From JAAOZP01 sp038848185 (GTDB taxonomy: Archaea; Thermoproteota; EX4484-205; JAAOZP01): 64,000 nucleotides of DNA. How positions within the stretch are numbered: position 1 is the stretch's first letter; every line of letters starts with the position of its first letter. The stretch spans positions 1 through 64,000 of the forward strand of contig JAWCNV010000010.1 in the NCBI GenBank assembly GCA_038848185.1, written 5' to 3'. Under the pieces are notes generated by a model, which saw nothing but the letters and a program-made list of their open reading frames with translations, ran no database searches and was not told the origin of the DNA. Made by a program: the position numbers and the translations under genes. Positions 52,181-61,070 of this stretch are shown here, piece by piece.

Positions 52181-53467
52181 ATGAAGATAGGAGTTTTCGC
52201 TGACACCCACGTAGGGAGGAGCATACCTAGGGAAGTCGGCGAACTTAGGAGAAACGCTTACCGTCATGCTTTCACCCAGGCTATCAACATTTTCATAGAG
52301 GAGAAAGTGGAGTGCGTGATCCATGCAGGAGACCTCTTTGAGAAACGCAGTATGACGTCTGAGGACAGTGTTTTCGTCAAGGAAGAGTTGCAACGCCTAG
52401 TCAACTCTATTCGTGAGGAACATGGTAGAGAGGTATCCATATTCCTCATCAGAGGAAACCATGATGGTGCCCCTGACAATAATGCTATAGATTTCGTGAA
52501 GCATCCTCTCGCAAAATATCTTAAGGTGGTAGGCGAGGCCACGATAAGAGGGGAGGAGGAATCCTATTTTTTTAACGGCATCCGGTTAATAGGTCTACCT
52601 TACCATCCCTACATATTGCATGTTTTCAAGAACGTGAAGGATGTAATCCAGAGAGAGTTTAACAGGGAGGGGGAGATTAAGATTCTTACGATACACAGTT
52701 TTATTCAGAGTTATCACGAGATTCCTCCCGGAGTACCTCAGCACAACTATCTTACAGTAAGGGATTTCGACGAGCTTGGAGCTGATTTGGTTTTAGCCGG
52801 CCACTACCATGGAAAGGTTAATCCGATGGAGAGCAATAAGGTGCTTTTCCTAACACCCGGTGCAACTGAGGCGGTTGACCTGTCTGATGAGGGTCCTTTT
52901 GGCGTCTACGTGCTAGACGGGAGACAAGCAAAGTTCATACCGATAAAACCTCTGCATGAAATACGCAACATCAAAGTAGATTCAAAGGGCTCTGTGAAAC
53001 CCTATGAATGGTTTGTCGAGCAATCTGTTCGTGAGATAGATGCTTATTACTCTGATCTTCAGGCTAGGGGTGCTGATGGGATACTGCGCCTAGTTTTAAG
53101 CGGATCCACTGAGGATGATCCGCGTAACATAGACGTATCCCTCCGGAAGGAGGTTGCGAAGAGAACTGCCTCAACTAGGTTGCTGCATATTGACTTGGTT
53201 AACCGTGTTGAAGACATTAAGCAGAAAGCAGTATTTTCTAAGCTTGGTAGCGGACTTGACTATGCGATGGAGATTTTGAAACCCCTTGGGGGAATGTCTG
53301 GGGAAGCGATGAAGATTGTGGAGGAGTTGAGTATAACTCTCGATGAAAAGGCAAGTCAGAGAACAGGGCTTCTCACAGACTCTGATAGGAGCCGTTTCAT
53401 AAAACGCTGGATTCAGGTTTTGGAGAAGACGGGTGGTTGCGATGAGCGGCTTAATCGAAACACTTAG
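52181..53467 (+). CDS. mre11: Mre11 nuclease
   Basis: A 428-residue Mn2+-dependent DNA nuclease subunit of the Mre11-Rad50 complex. Calcineurin-type motifs: D8 and H10 (FADTH), D51 (HAGDLF), N93-H94-D95 (RGNHDG), the histidine of LTIHSF, and H208 and H210 (AGHYHG). The capping domain and Rad50-binding helices follow. The end of the gene overlaps the rad50 start by 26 bases. Confidence 0.95.
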   Translation: MKIGVFADTHVGRSIPREVGELRRNAYRHAFTQAINIFIEEKVECVIHAGDLFEKRSMTSEDSVFVKEELQRLVNSIREEHGREVSIFLIRGNHDGAPDNNAIDFVKHPLAKYLKVVGEATIRGEEESYFFNGIRLIGLPYHPYILHVFKNVKDVIQREFNREGEIKILTIHSFIQSYHEIPPGVPQHNYLTVRDFDELGADLVLAGHYHGKVNPMESNKVLFLTPGATEAVDLSDEGPFGVYVLDGRQAKFIPIKPLHEIRNIKVDSKGSVKPYEWFVEQSVREIDAYYSDLQARGADGILRLVLSGSTEDDPRNIDVSLRKEVAKRTASTRLLHIDLVNRVEDIKQKAVFSKLGSGLDYAMEILKPLGGMSGEAMKIVEELSITLDEKASQRTGLLTDSDRSRFIKRWIQVLEKTGGCDERLNRNT

Positions 53468-55433
53468 ACTCCGGAACCTGGAGCGTTATAGGAGGGTTGA
53501 GCTAGATTTCTCAGCTGGGCTCAACCTCATAAAAGGTAGGAATTCAACAGGTAAAACCACTCTACTTAATGCGTTGACATTCGCGCTTTTCGGCGAGGTT
53601 CCGGAGGCTAGGCCAAGGCTACTGGTTTCAAAGCTACCGGGCTCGGGGGAGATGAGTGTGTACGTAAAGTTCAGAAGCCCAGTTAGCGGCCAGATTGTTG
53701 AAGTCGAGAGAAGAGGCAGTTTAGACAGGAATGGGGATTACAGGACTGGAGAACGATTACTCCGGGTTGACGGTAAAAACATATCTCTGGAGAGCGAGGA
53801 AGATTTGAGGAGCAAGATTACTGAACTTCTCGGGATGAGTTTAAGGAAGTTTCTCAACCTAGTTTATATTAGACAGGGTAGGTTAACGGAAATACTGGAG
53901 CCGCAGAGAGAACACATGGACTCGGTGATGGGGATAACGCTGTTAAGAGAGCTGCGTGAACAGCTGGATGAAGCACGAAGGGAGCTGGAGAGGTTTAACG
54001 GGAAGGATGTTGCAACCGAGATTCAGAATCTTGAGGGTCAAATGCCTGAGTTAGATTCAAGCCTCAAACAGGTTGACGAAGATATTAGCTGGTTGAATAA
54101 GGAGGTTCAGGAGCTTGAAAACCTTCTGAAGAAAGCTGAGTCAATTGAGTTAAGCGAGCTTCTCGACCATATTAAGAAGAGAGAGGAGGTTGAGGAGGAA
54201 TTGAAGAAGTTTAACTCAAGGATACAGGAGCTTCTTGAAAATGCTGGTGCCTCTTCGGTTGAGGAGTTGGAGGCTAAAATAAGTTTAGGCGAGAAGGAGT
54301 TGGAGGCTTTGAAAGCTACCAGAGATAGTCTGAAGAAGGAGCTTGACGCCTCCATGGAGAAATGGTTAAACTTGAAAAGCAGTGTTTCAAACCTTGAGAA
54401 ACAAATAAGGGAACACGAGTCCCTTGCCGGAAGCGGGGTTTCTAAATGCCCTACATGCGGCCAAGACCTGCAACCCTCTGTTATCCAAAGGCTCTTGGAG
54501 GAAGATCGTGACTTGTTAGCCAGAGTGAGGCTTGAGGAGGCTGAGGCGAAAAAGTTTTACGACTTGAAAAACTCTGAGTTTCAAAACATTGTTGAAAAAA
54601 TAAACGCGGCTGAAGGCGAGTGCTCAAGAATGAAAACTTTGAGAAACCGTTTAAGAGAACACTTGAATTCTACCGAAGCCTTCAGGAAAACAAGGGATAG
54701 CACCTTAGTTGCAATAAGTGAGAAGCTAGCCGTCCTCGGCCTACCTTTCACTTCCGAGGATCCTGAGTTAAAGCTGAAACTAGCACAGCAACTCCCCCTT
54801 CAACCAGACGAATTGGCTAAAAGGAGAAGTGAACTTGCTGAGAAGAAGGGAAGCCTAGAAAGGAAGACAAGTATTAGAATGGAGACCCGCAAGAAGCTGG
54901 AGGAATATAGGCGGCTACTTAACGAGCTTAAACGAAGGATGGAGAAGGCTGGCCTCGCACACAGGCTCTCACAATCTTTCGACCAAGCTGTTGAAACTAG
55001 GAGGAGAGAGCTGATAAAACGCATAGAGTTCAGAGCATTAGAGTACTATAGGGCTATGACAGATCAGCATGTTTACGACGCTATAATCATAAACCCAGAG
55101 GACTATTCCGTTTCAGTGCATCCGAAAGGGTTAACGGATCCTATTCCAGCAACCAGAGTAGGAGGAGGACACCAGACTATTCTCGCCCTGGCCATACGCC
55201 TCGCCCTCCTCAACGCTCTAAGCCTGAATTCACTACTAATACTTGACGAGCCTACCTACGGCGTTGACTCCGAAAACCTTCCTCAAGTTGCAAGCTATAT
55301 AGGGGAAGCCTCCAAGCAACTCTCCCAGATGATGCTCGTAACCCACTACAATATTTGCGAGGAAGAGGCTTCAAACATCATAGAAGTAAGTGTTCAAGAA
55401 GACGGGTCGTCCAAAGCCGAGATTAAAACATAG
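53442..55433 (+). CDS. rad50: Rad50 ATPase, compact form
   Basis: SMC-like ATPase of 663 residues that tethers DNA ends with Mre11. Walker A is GRNSTGKTT (32-40), the zinc hook is CPTC at 336-339, the signature is RVGGGHQT (about 571-578) and Walker B/D-loop is LLILDEPTYGVD near 602-613. Two coiled-coil arms (about 165-330 and 345-530) join at the hook. Archaeal Rad50 proteins are usually about 850-1000 residues, so the arms are roughly 100 residues shorter per side. The ATG at 53442 follows a GGGTGG; a GTG three codons upstream is also possible. The 26-base overlap with mre11 suggests coupled translation. Confidence 0.93.
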   Translation: MSGLIETLRLRNLERYRRVELDFSAGLNLIKGRNSTGKTTLLNALTFALFGEVPEARPRLLVSKLPGSGEMSVYVKFRSPVSGQIVEVERRGSLDRNGDYRTGERLLRVDGKNISLESEEDLRSKITELLGMSLRKFLNLVYIRQGRLTEILEPQREHMDSVMGITLLRELREQLDEARRELERFNGKDVATEIQNLEGQMPELDSSLKQVDEDISWLNKEVQELENLLKKAESIELSELLDHIKKREEVEEELKKFNSRIQELLENAGASSVEELEAKISLGEKELEALKATRDSLKKELDASMEKWLNLKSSVSNLEKQIREHESLAGSGVSKCPTCGQDLQPSVIQRLLEEDRDLLARVRLEEAEAKKFYDLKNSEFQNIVEKINAAEGECSRMKTLRNRLREHLNSTEAFRKTRDSTLVAISEKLAVLGLPFTSEDPELKLKLAQQLPLQPDELAKRRSELAEKKGSLERKTSIRMETRKKLEEYRRLLNELKRRMEKAGLAHRLSQSFDQAVETRRRELIKRIEFRALEYYRAMTDQHVYDAIIINPEDYSVSVHPKGLTDPIPATRVGGGHQTILALAIRLALLNALSLNSLLILDEPTYGVDSENLPQVASYIGEASKQLSQMMLVTHYNICEEEASNIIEVSVQEDGSSKAEIKT

Positions 55434-55473
55434 ATGACCAGCCGCCTAGGTCTCCTAGGATTCAGGTGTGAAT

Positions 55474-55571
55474 ATCTAGCTTGATTGACTTGTATTCTAT
55501 ATCATTCAATCCCAAAGCGCATCTAGCTTGATCGACTTATTGGGTAGGATTGCTGTATAGTGATTCAATCC
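55474..55571. repeat. Imperfect tandem duplication at the 3' end of the C45 gene
   Basis: Copy A (55474-55512) and copy B (55521-55571) begin with the same 18 bases (one mismatch: ATCTAGCTTGATyGACTT) and end with the same ATTCAATCC, with copy A shorter inside. On the minus strand both encode GLN...KSIKLD. Copy B is in frame with the gene; copy A lies past the stop and out of frame. Confidence 0.65.
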
Positions 55572-56645
55572 AACAGGGTCATCGAGCGAGAAGGGCCCTT
55601 GCCACTTATTATGGGTCGGAGCACCGAAACAGATCTCTGCTTTAAGTTCAGTTAAATTATAAATTACTGAAAACAAGGTTCCGAAATAGTCGGTGTAGTA
55701 ATGTCCGCAGACTCCTTCATATATTTCCTTGGAGAGTATGTCTCTGACTGTTTCTCTACTAATGTTGGGTGATGCCTGTGATAATCGTTTATCAATCAGT
55801 TCAAACCTCCTCTTGGAATTTCTCAGTATCCAATCGCCAGCGTATTCTTGATATTTCACCATGTCTGGTAGGAAATAATGGTTGGTTGAAAACAAGAATC
55901 CTTCAGTTGAGTCTGGGCCTATTCTTTTAAACGAGCTTTTTCCATCAAAGAACTGTACCAAAGTAGCTTTATTGTTTTTATCTGTCACCAAGAAGCTCCA
56001 GTATCCGCCAACCGGCATTTTCTCCAAGTGTTCTACTGCCTCGTCTACTGTTCTACAATTCTCCAGCAGGGTCCTAACTACTAGGAAGAAGTTGAATCCT
56101 CTTTTCGCAGGCTCTCTTTTGAAGATTCCACATCCTGCGAATGTGACACACAGCCCGTGGGAGTTAATTCCATCATCTCGACCGAGAAAGTATTCTGAAA
56201 AACCCATGTGCTTCACCTTCCCCTTAATTCTGACGGTGCACAGGCGGAAATCATTCATCTCATGATGGTATTCATAGCTCCTCCCCACGTAGACATGTTT
56301 ATCACGGGTTGATGAGGACAGCACAGCTATTTGGCTACAGTTACCAGGCTGGTATATTGGGGGATTATAGATTTGGAGTTTTTCAGGCCCGACTCCAATA
56401 CTGTCAGCTAAACCCTGTATCTCCTCGGTAATGCCGGGGCAATTCTCCTCGTAGAAAGACTGAAGATCCTCGAAGCTGCTGAAACCAAGCTTGCTTGCGT
56501 TGACCTCTGCGGAGGAGAACCATTTTGCTGCTTCCGGGCTCTGTCTCTTAAGAACTTCCCCCTGTTGCCATCCAACCTCGTAACTAGAACCTTCCAATAC
56601 TAGGTGTTGAAATTCCTTCCTTATCATAGTGTAGTCTTGGCTCAA
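55506..56645 (-). CDS. Peptidase C45-type autoproteolytic hydrolase/acyltransferase
   Basis: A 379-residue Ntn-hydrolase of the C45 (acyl-CoA:6-aminopenicillanate acyltransferase-like) family, enzymes that cleave or form amide bonds and mature by self-cleavage before a cysteine. The likely nucleophile is Cys103 in GNCSQIAV, followed by the conserved GRSYEYHHE segment (Arg/Asp-type oxyanion region) and NSHGLCVTF. Family members act on acylated amines or peptides; a true substrate is not predictable. The start is TTG 56645, six bases after GGAG; an in-frame ATG at 56627 would lose the first strand. The C-terminus ends within an imperfect duplication that created the present stop. Confidence 0.8.
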   Translation of the reverse strand: MSQDYTMIRKEFQHLVLEGSSYEVGWQQGEVLKRQSPEAAKWFSSAEVNASKLGFSSFEDLQSFYEENCPGITEEIQGLADSIGVGPEKLQIYNPPIYQPGNCSQIAVLSSSTRDKHVYVGRSYEYHHEMNDFRLCTVRIKGKVKHMGFSEYFLGRDDGINSHGLCVTFAGCGIFKREPAKRGFNFFLVVRTLLENCRTVDEAVEHLEKMPVGGYWSFLVTDKNNKATLVQFFDGKSSFKRIGPDSTEGFLFSTNHYFLPDMVKYQEYAGDWILRNSKRRFELIDKRLSQASPNISRETVRDILSKEIYEGVCGHYYTDYFGTLFSVIYNLTELKAEICFGAPTHNKWQGPFSLDDPVGLNHYTAILPNKSIKLDALWD

Positions 56646-56810
56646 TTATACTCCTTCTCCATGTTCTTAGCACTATTAGACCTTATAAGACTTCTATAAA
56701 CCGTCGAGAAGCAGGTCTAGCCCTAATGACTATATCCCGCTCCATGTAACCTAAATAATCGAGACAAAAGTTATATTTCTGAGCATGCTGTTGATTACGG
56801 TTGGTTGAGC

Positions 56811-57290
56811 ATGAGGGTGTTGATAACCTACTACTCAAAAACTGGGAACACAGAAAGAATGGCACGAGCTGTAGTGGCTGGGGTGAAGGAGGCTAAAGGG
56901 GTCATTGTTAAGCTTAAACGAGTTGAGAAAACTTCCTTGAAAGACCTGCTTGAGTCGGACGTTATAATAGTAGGGTCTCCAACCTACTACGGGTTAATGG
57001 CTGCTCCTGTGAAAAGACTTTTGGATGAAAGCGTTAAGATACATGGGAAGCTTGAAGGAAAGGTTGGAGGTGCATTCACATCCTCGGGAGGAAGTGCAAC
57101 AGGGGCTGAAACAACACTCATGTCGATATTGCAAGCCCTACTTGTCCACGGCATGATTATCCAAGGGAATCCGGAGGACAAGCATTATGGGGTTGCTTGT
57201 GTGGGGAAACCGGGCAAGAAGGATCTTGAACAATGTATGAGGCTCGGTAAAAGACTTACTGTGCTAGCCTTACGTTTGATTAAAACCTGA
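56811..57290 (+). CDS. Flavodoxin-family protein (WrbA-like)
   Basis: A 159-residue flavodoxin-fold protein that should bind FMN. The phosphate loop is SKTGNT (9-14). GSPTYYGLMAAPVK (about 56-69) and the FTSSGGSATGAE segment (about 90-101) fit NAD(P)H:quinone oxidoreductase-type flavodoxins such as WrbA rather than electron-transfer flavodoxins. The ATG at 56811 is preferred over a TTG at 56805. A TATA-like AGTTATATTTC is centred about 38 bases upstream. Confidence 0.83.
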   Translation: MRVLITYYSKTGNTERMARAVVAGVKEAKGVIVKLKRVEKTSLKDLLESDVIIVGSPTYYGLMAAPVKRLLDESVKIHGKLEGKVGGAFTSSGGSATGAETTLMSILQALLVHGMIIQGNPEDKHYGVACVGKPGKKDLEQCMRLGKRLTVLALRLIKT

Positions 57291-57303
57291 TTCTTTCTAA
57301 GCA

Positions 57304-57750
57304 TTATTTTCCAACAAGCTTTTCAGCAACTATTCTCGCAACTTCTTCGAGTAACAGTTTATCCTCGTCGCTGAACGCATTTAAAAGATCACTGTCTACA
57401 TCTATCTCTCCCATCACCCTCTCTCCGAAAACTATTGGGACAACAATTTCAGACTTGGTGGAGAGGAAGCACGCAATATATCTAGGTTCCTTACTAACAT
57501 CAGGGACTATGACTGTTTCCCCTATTCGAGCAGCCAAGCCACAGATGCCCTCCCCCATCTTTATCCTAACATGCTCCGTCTCCTGCTCCCCGGAGAAAGC
57601 CCGCAAAACTAGGAAACCATCTTCCACCATGTATATCCCTACCCAAGAATAGTGTTTTCTAGATTCCCTAAGTATGTCTACAACCTTCTTCAGAAACTCG
57701 TCGTCCCTCTCAATGAATAACCCCCGGATCCTTTGTGTGACGCTGAACAT
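57304..57750 (-). CDS. GAF-domain protein, fRMsr-like
   Basis: A 148-residue single GAF domain resembling free methionine-(R)-sulfoxide reductase, which repairs oxidised free methionine. The two best conserved cysteines of that family have counterparts at Cys70 (GEGICG) and Cys94 (YIAC), followed by SEIVVPIVF, GEIDVDS and FSDED, all typical. The third cysteine often found about ten residues after the first is absent. It is convergent with the flavodoxin gene, and both may serve oxidative stress. A plain ligand-binding GAF protein is the alternative. Confidence 0.72.
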   Translation of the reverse strand: MFSVTQRIRGLFIERDDEFLKKVVDILRESRKHYSWVGIYMVEDGFLVLRAFSGEQETEHVRIKMGEGICGLAARIGETVIVPDVSKEPRYIACFLSTKSEIVVPIVFGERVMGEIDVDSDLLNAFSDEDKLLLEEVARIVAEKLVGK

Positions 57751-57873
57751 ACTATTCGTATGAATGCTAACGTAGAAAAATCTTTTTTATCGAAGCTCTT
57801 TTCGTCTGTTCAATGCGTTTAAGCTCTTTGAGTAACCCTTATCGCTGAAGTGGATTCTACACTATGCCTTGTG

Positions 57874-58056
57874 CTAAATCTTCGATGCTTGTTCTCCCCG
57901 AGTCCCCCAGTTGCTTCTCGGCACATCATGAATAATTATGTTAAGCCATTCGGGTTTCACGCCGATTTCCTCAAATGCTCTCGTTATGCCCTTTATGAGT
58001 TTCTCCTTCTGCTCCTCCGTGCGTCCCTCCCACATTTCAACTATGACAACAGGCAT
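57874..58056 (-). CDS. 4-oxalocrotonate tautomerase family protein
   Basis: A 60-residue tautomerase subunit. The start is fixed by the catalytic proline: MPVVIVEMWEGRT places Pro2 at the mature N-terminus, and the following EEQKEKLIKGITRAFEEIG helix and NIIIHDVPRSNWG end match DmpI-type archaeal 4-OT proteins. An in-frame ATG 63 bases upstream would bury the proline and is rejected. These proteins form hexamers and tautomerise 2-hydroxymuconate-like compounds; the natural substrate here is unknown. A TATA-like TTTAATAC lies about 37 bases upstream. Confidence 0.85.
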   Translation of the reverse strand: MPVVIVEMWEGRTEEQKEKLIKGITRAFEEIGVKPEWLNIIIHDVPRSNWGTRGEQASKI

Positions 58057-58153
58057 TTCAACCACTGTATTTTTAATCTGCCACGACCGTATTAAAGGTT
58101 TGCGATTTACGCTAATCATTCTCCAGAATTTTAAAACTCTTAACGAGGACTTT

Positions 58154-58987
58154 TTATTGCACTGAGATCGTTAATGTGCACGCATACCTTGTTTCACTCC
58201 ATTCCGCATAGGGGAAATAGGCTTCGATAATGTAGATGCCGCTTTTTTCGAACACATAGTTATATTCTGCGTGAATCGTATTGCCTGGCATTAAAGTACG
58301 GGTTTGAACAACTTGAATGCATGATTTTTCGAAGTCTTGATCTGTTGGGAAAAGTTCAATCCTCTCATTGTTTGGAGTCTGAAGATATACTTTGAAATCC
58401 GGAGAGCATGGCGTTGGAGATACATATGAGAAATTCTTCTGCATGGGATTCATAGCTGTTGGGAATATTTTCAGTGTTTCACCCCTGTTAACAACCAGCT
58501 TATCCGTCTTGAGATAAAACATTATCTCCCAGCAGCCTGATGCAAAACTATTCACTCCACGCAATAGGCTAATGAAATACGCGAGTTCCTTAGGTGGTTC
58601 TCCACTAACATCCGTCCAGTAATAGGTTACCGTCCTACCATTACTATAAATACTCAGGTTGTAGATGAAGTAGTCCGCTCCACCTGTTGGTTCCAGTTTT
58701 AAGCCGTCGGGGTATGCTTTAAGAAGCAGGGTCATCCTACCTGCCAGTTCATCCAATAGTGGGCGAGGTATTACCGTGGAATTCTCCACATTTCTAGCTA
58801 GATCGCTGAAAACAACGCTACCGTTTGCATAACACTCAAATCTCTCCATCCTCGCCCAGAAACCGCCGGAAACAACCAGCTCCATGATTTTTCCACGATC
58901 TTTTTGAAAGCTGAATATCATTATGACTACTGCTCCAATCAGAATCATCACTGTTAAAGCCAAGAGATAGAGGTATGTTTTCATCAT
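58154..58987 (-). CDS. Secreted protein with inhibitor-like domains
   Basis: A 277-residue exported or anchored protein with an N-terminal hydrophobic helix (residues 6-26). The first domain (about 36-145; GGFWARMERFECY, LLDELAGRM, GADYFIYNLSIY, then LAYFISLL) resembles emfourin-type protealysin inhibitors. The second (about 155-277; an Ig-like fold with VNRGETLKIFPTAMNP and GIYIIEAYFPY) resembles BsuPI-type inhibitors. Four cysteines (58, 151, 193 and 222, approximate) could form disulfides. Both assignments are pattern-level only; the protein could simply be an Ig-like surface protein. It is divergent from the mutarotase-like gene. Confidence 0.55.
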   Translation of the reverse strand: MMKTYLYLLALTVMILIGAVVIMIFSFQKDRGKIMELVVSGGFWARMERFECYANGSVVFSDLARNVENSTVIPRPLLDELAGRMTLLLKAYPDGLKLEPTGGADYFIYNLSIYSNGRTVTYYWTDVSGEPPKELAYFISLLRGVNSFASGCWEIMFYLKTDKLVVNRGETLKIFPTAMNPMQKNFSYVSPTPCSPDFKVYLQTPNNERIELFPTDQDFEKSCIQVVQTRTLMPGNTIHAEYNYVFEKSGIYIIEAYFPYAEWSETRYACTLTISVQ

Positions 58988-59030
58988 ATTCGTGATAGTT
59001 CTTTCTCTTAAACAGTATTTATTACTATTC

Positions 59031-59071
59031 TTTAGAACAAGCTTAGGAAGAGTGTTCTAAAACTAGAACAG
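59031..59071. promoter_or_regulatory. Inverted repeat with a third half-site, candidate operator
   Basis: TTTAGAACA (59031-59039) and its exact complement TGTTCTAAA (59053-59061) are spaced by 13 bases, and a further TAGAACA follows at 59065-59071. It lies between two divergent genes, 43 bases from the left start and about 75 from the right one. Confidence 0.4.
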
Positions 59072-59144
59072 GCTCCTCTGTTAACTCTTTAGACACGCTT
59101 ACTGCAAAAAACTTATTTTCTACCTGTGTATATCCCTCACTGGA

Positions 59145-60173
59145 TTGCTAGACATCCATCATAAGGACGGGCTCCTGAAGGCTCTGGAAGGCTTTAAGAC
59201 ATTTACCTTAGAGAACGAGGCGGGGTCAACAGTTGTAACTGAATATGGGGCTAGAATACTGGGGGTATTTGCCGGAGGACGATCGAACCCGTTTTGGGTT
59301 CAAAGAAACCTGAGGGAGTTAGCCGGCAGAAAAGATTGGAATATTGGTGGCAACAGGCTTTGGATCTCTCCGGAAAGAAACTTCTTCTACAGGAAGCCAA
59401 GTAACTTTGAAGAATGGTTCTGCCAGCAATCACTTGACCCTGGCAGCTGGCGGGTCGAAAGCTCCAGCAAGAGTAGCGTTACGCTGGAGGAAGAGCTAGA
59501 GCTCGAAGACCTTTTCAACGAGACTAAGATTAGCCTCTCCTTATCTAGACAAGTTTCATCTTCAGGAATTAGGGTGAAGAAAGGTCTAGATTGCATCAAA
59601 CTTAAGGTTAGGGAAGCAATGTTTGTAAGAGGCTGCCTCAAAAACGGTATAAACCTGTGGACCCTTACGCAGATACGGCCAAGTGGCACAGTGTTAACAC
59701 CGACGTGCCCAAAAGCTAAGCCGATACATTATTTTAGTAAGATACCTAGAGATAGGCTGAGGATCTCTCGAGACCATGTTTCATTCAAGATAGACGGGAT
59801 GGCTGTCTACAAGCTTGGAATAATGCCGGAGAACATGGTTCAACCGGGCTCATCAAGCATACTTTACTACGTGGAGCATGGGGTTAACGATGTTTTCCTT
59901 ATTTCGATGAAAACCATGATGGCTCCTGTGAGCCAAGAGGAGTGTCTGGATGTGGCTAGGGCTGATCCTTCAGGCCCAAGAGGATGCGTACAATCCTATA
60001 ATTCTGGTTCAGACCTAGGATTCGGCGAAATTGAACTGCACTTCAAGCCTGCTGTAAAGGTTAAGGATTCCTGGATATCTTATGCTGACTATAATATAGA
60101 TGTTTTCGCAGGCAAACGTGGAGAGGTATTGAGAATCTTGAGGAAAACTATTCCAAAGCCTTTCCTCTTCTGA
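59145..60173 (+). CDS. Mutarotase-fold protein (DUF6786-like)
   Basis: A 342-residue protein with the pattern of the galactose-mutarotase superfamily, closest in my reading to DUF6786 members: YGARILGVFAGG near residues 34-45, a GGNRLWISPE motif (68-77) and many beta strands. It has no signal peptide. Such proteins bind sugars; catalytic histidines of true aldose 1-epimerases are not evident, so activity is open. The start is TTG 59145 with A/T-rich AAACTTATTTT about 30 bases upstream. Genes for ThuA-like and GH97 proteins lie close by on the other strand. Confidence 0.6.
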   Translation: MLDIHHKDGLLKALEGFKTFTLENEAGSTVVTEYGARILGVFAGGRSNPFWVQRNLRELAGRKDWNIGGNRLWISPERNFFYRKPSNFEEWFCQQSLDPGSWRVESSSKSSVTLEEELELEDLFNETKISLSLSRQVSSSGIRVKKGLDCIKLKVREAMFVRGCLKNGINLWTLTQIRPSGTVLTPTCPKAKPIHYFSKIPRDRLRISRDHVSFKIDGMAVYKLGIMPENMVQPGSSSILYYVEHGVNDVFLISMKTMMAPVSQEECLDVARADPSGPRGCVQSYNSGSDLGFGEIELHFKPAVKVKDSWISYADYNIDVFAGKRGEVLRILRKTIPKPFLF

Positions 60174-60208
60174 AGACCTCAGATTCCAGTTTGATGAGAC
60201 TGTTTTAA

Positions 60209-61021
60209 TTATTGGCTGTTGAAGTCGTGCAAAACGTATTTTATCTCGTTTTTCTCAACCCAGCATTCGAGTAGGTTATTGTTCTTCAACGGAATCCAGT
60301 TTCCCATAAAAGTTTTCTCAGAAGCTACTGTAAGGTTATCCACATCAGGGTTGAAGCACATTTCGAACACTGGAGAGTCCCCGTAGCATATGGATTTTCC
60401 AGGGTTAGTTAAATATCTCGTAAATGCGTAAAGCTTCTCCCCGTCTGAGAATATTGTGTTCAGACTAGTGAATGGGGCTTCGAACCTGCTAGGCTTCTCT
60501 TCTAGAAATATTTCCATCAAGGTTTTTTCAACAGTCCTGAAAGCAGTGACTATGTCTTTCTCCTTCTCGATTAAGCTGAGCAGTAGGTAGAAATATGCTT
60601 CACTATCATTATAGCTTTTTACCAGCCCCCCATAGGAGCCGAGTCTCTTAATCACTTCATCAGGTATATTAATCGAACCATTATGCACCAAAAGATAGTT
60701 TAAATAATGGAATGGCTGAGAGTTCTCAGGCGATATCAATTTTTCACGCGGCAATCCTCTAGGGTTACTGGCCTTCCTCACATGGGCAATTATTATCCTG
60801 CCCCTGGTGGATTTAACAACCTCCTCAAACCTGTCTTCCTCCTCATATACTGCTTTTTCAGACTTGAATACGATGGGAACCCGCCCGGCGTAGAAACCTA
60901 TTCCCCACCCGTCTGACTGCTTACCCTTAACCGCCTGCTTAAAAATAGCACACTCCGCCTCCAGCAGATGGTTTTCAACACTACCGGTTCCAACGAAAAT
61001 CGCGCCTAGGAGCCTACACAT
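60209..61021 (-). CDS. Class II glutamine amidotransferase (GATase_4/YafJ-like)
   Basis: A 270-residue Ntn-type glutamine amidotransferase. Cys2 directly after the start Met is the nucleophile (MCRLLG). SDGWGIGFY (36-44), the conserved IIAHVRKAS (77-85), LVHNGSI (111-117) and NDSEAYFYLLL follow the family pattern. As a stand-alone amidotransferase domain without a partner synthase domain it resembles YafJ, whose role is unclear; it could hydrolyse gamma-glutamyl amides. A TATA-like CATAAATAATG lies about 30 bases before the ATG. Confidence 0.87.
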   Translation of the reverse strand: MCRLLGAIFVGTGSVENHLLEAECAIFKQAVKGKQSDGWGIGFYAGRVPIVFKSEKAVYEEEDRFEEVVKSTRGRIIIAHVRKASNPRGLPREKLISPENSQPFHYLNYLLVHNGSINIPDEVIKRLGSYGGLVKSYNDSEAYFYLLLSLIEKEKDIVTAFRTVEKTLMEIFLEEKPSRFEAPFTSLNTIFSDGEKLYAFTRYLTNPGKSICYGDSPVFEMCFNPDVDNLTVASEKTFMGNWIPLKNNNLLECWVEKNEIKYVLHDFNSQ

Positions 61022-61070
61022 AGCTCTGCATCTCTGTGAAACATTATTTATGCGTTTTCACGAGGATTCT

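Noticed and set aside
52181..53433. Antisense frames within the DNA repair operon
   Set aside because: All lie opposite residues of the conserved NurA, HerA, Mre11 and Rad50 motifs.
58057..58119. Longer tautomerase starting at an ATG at 58119
   Set aside because: It would place 21 residues before the catalytic proline, which must be N-terminal in this family.
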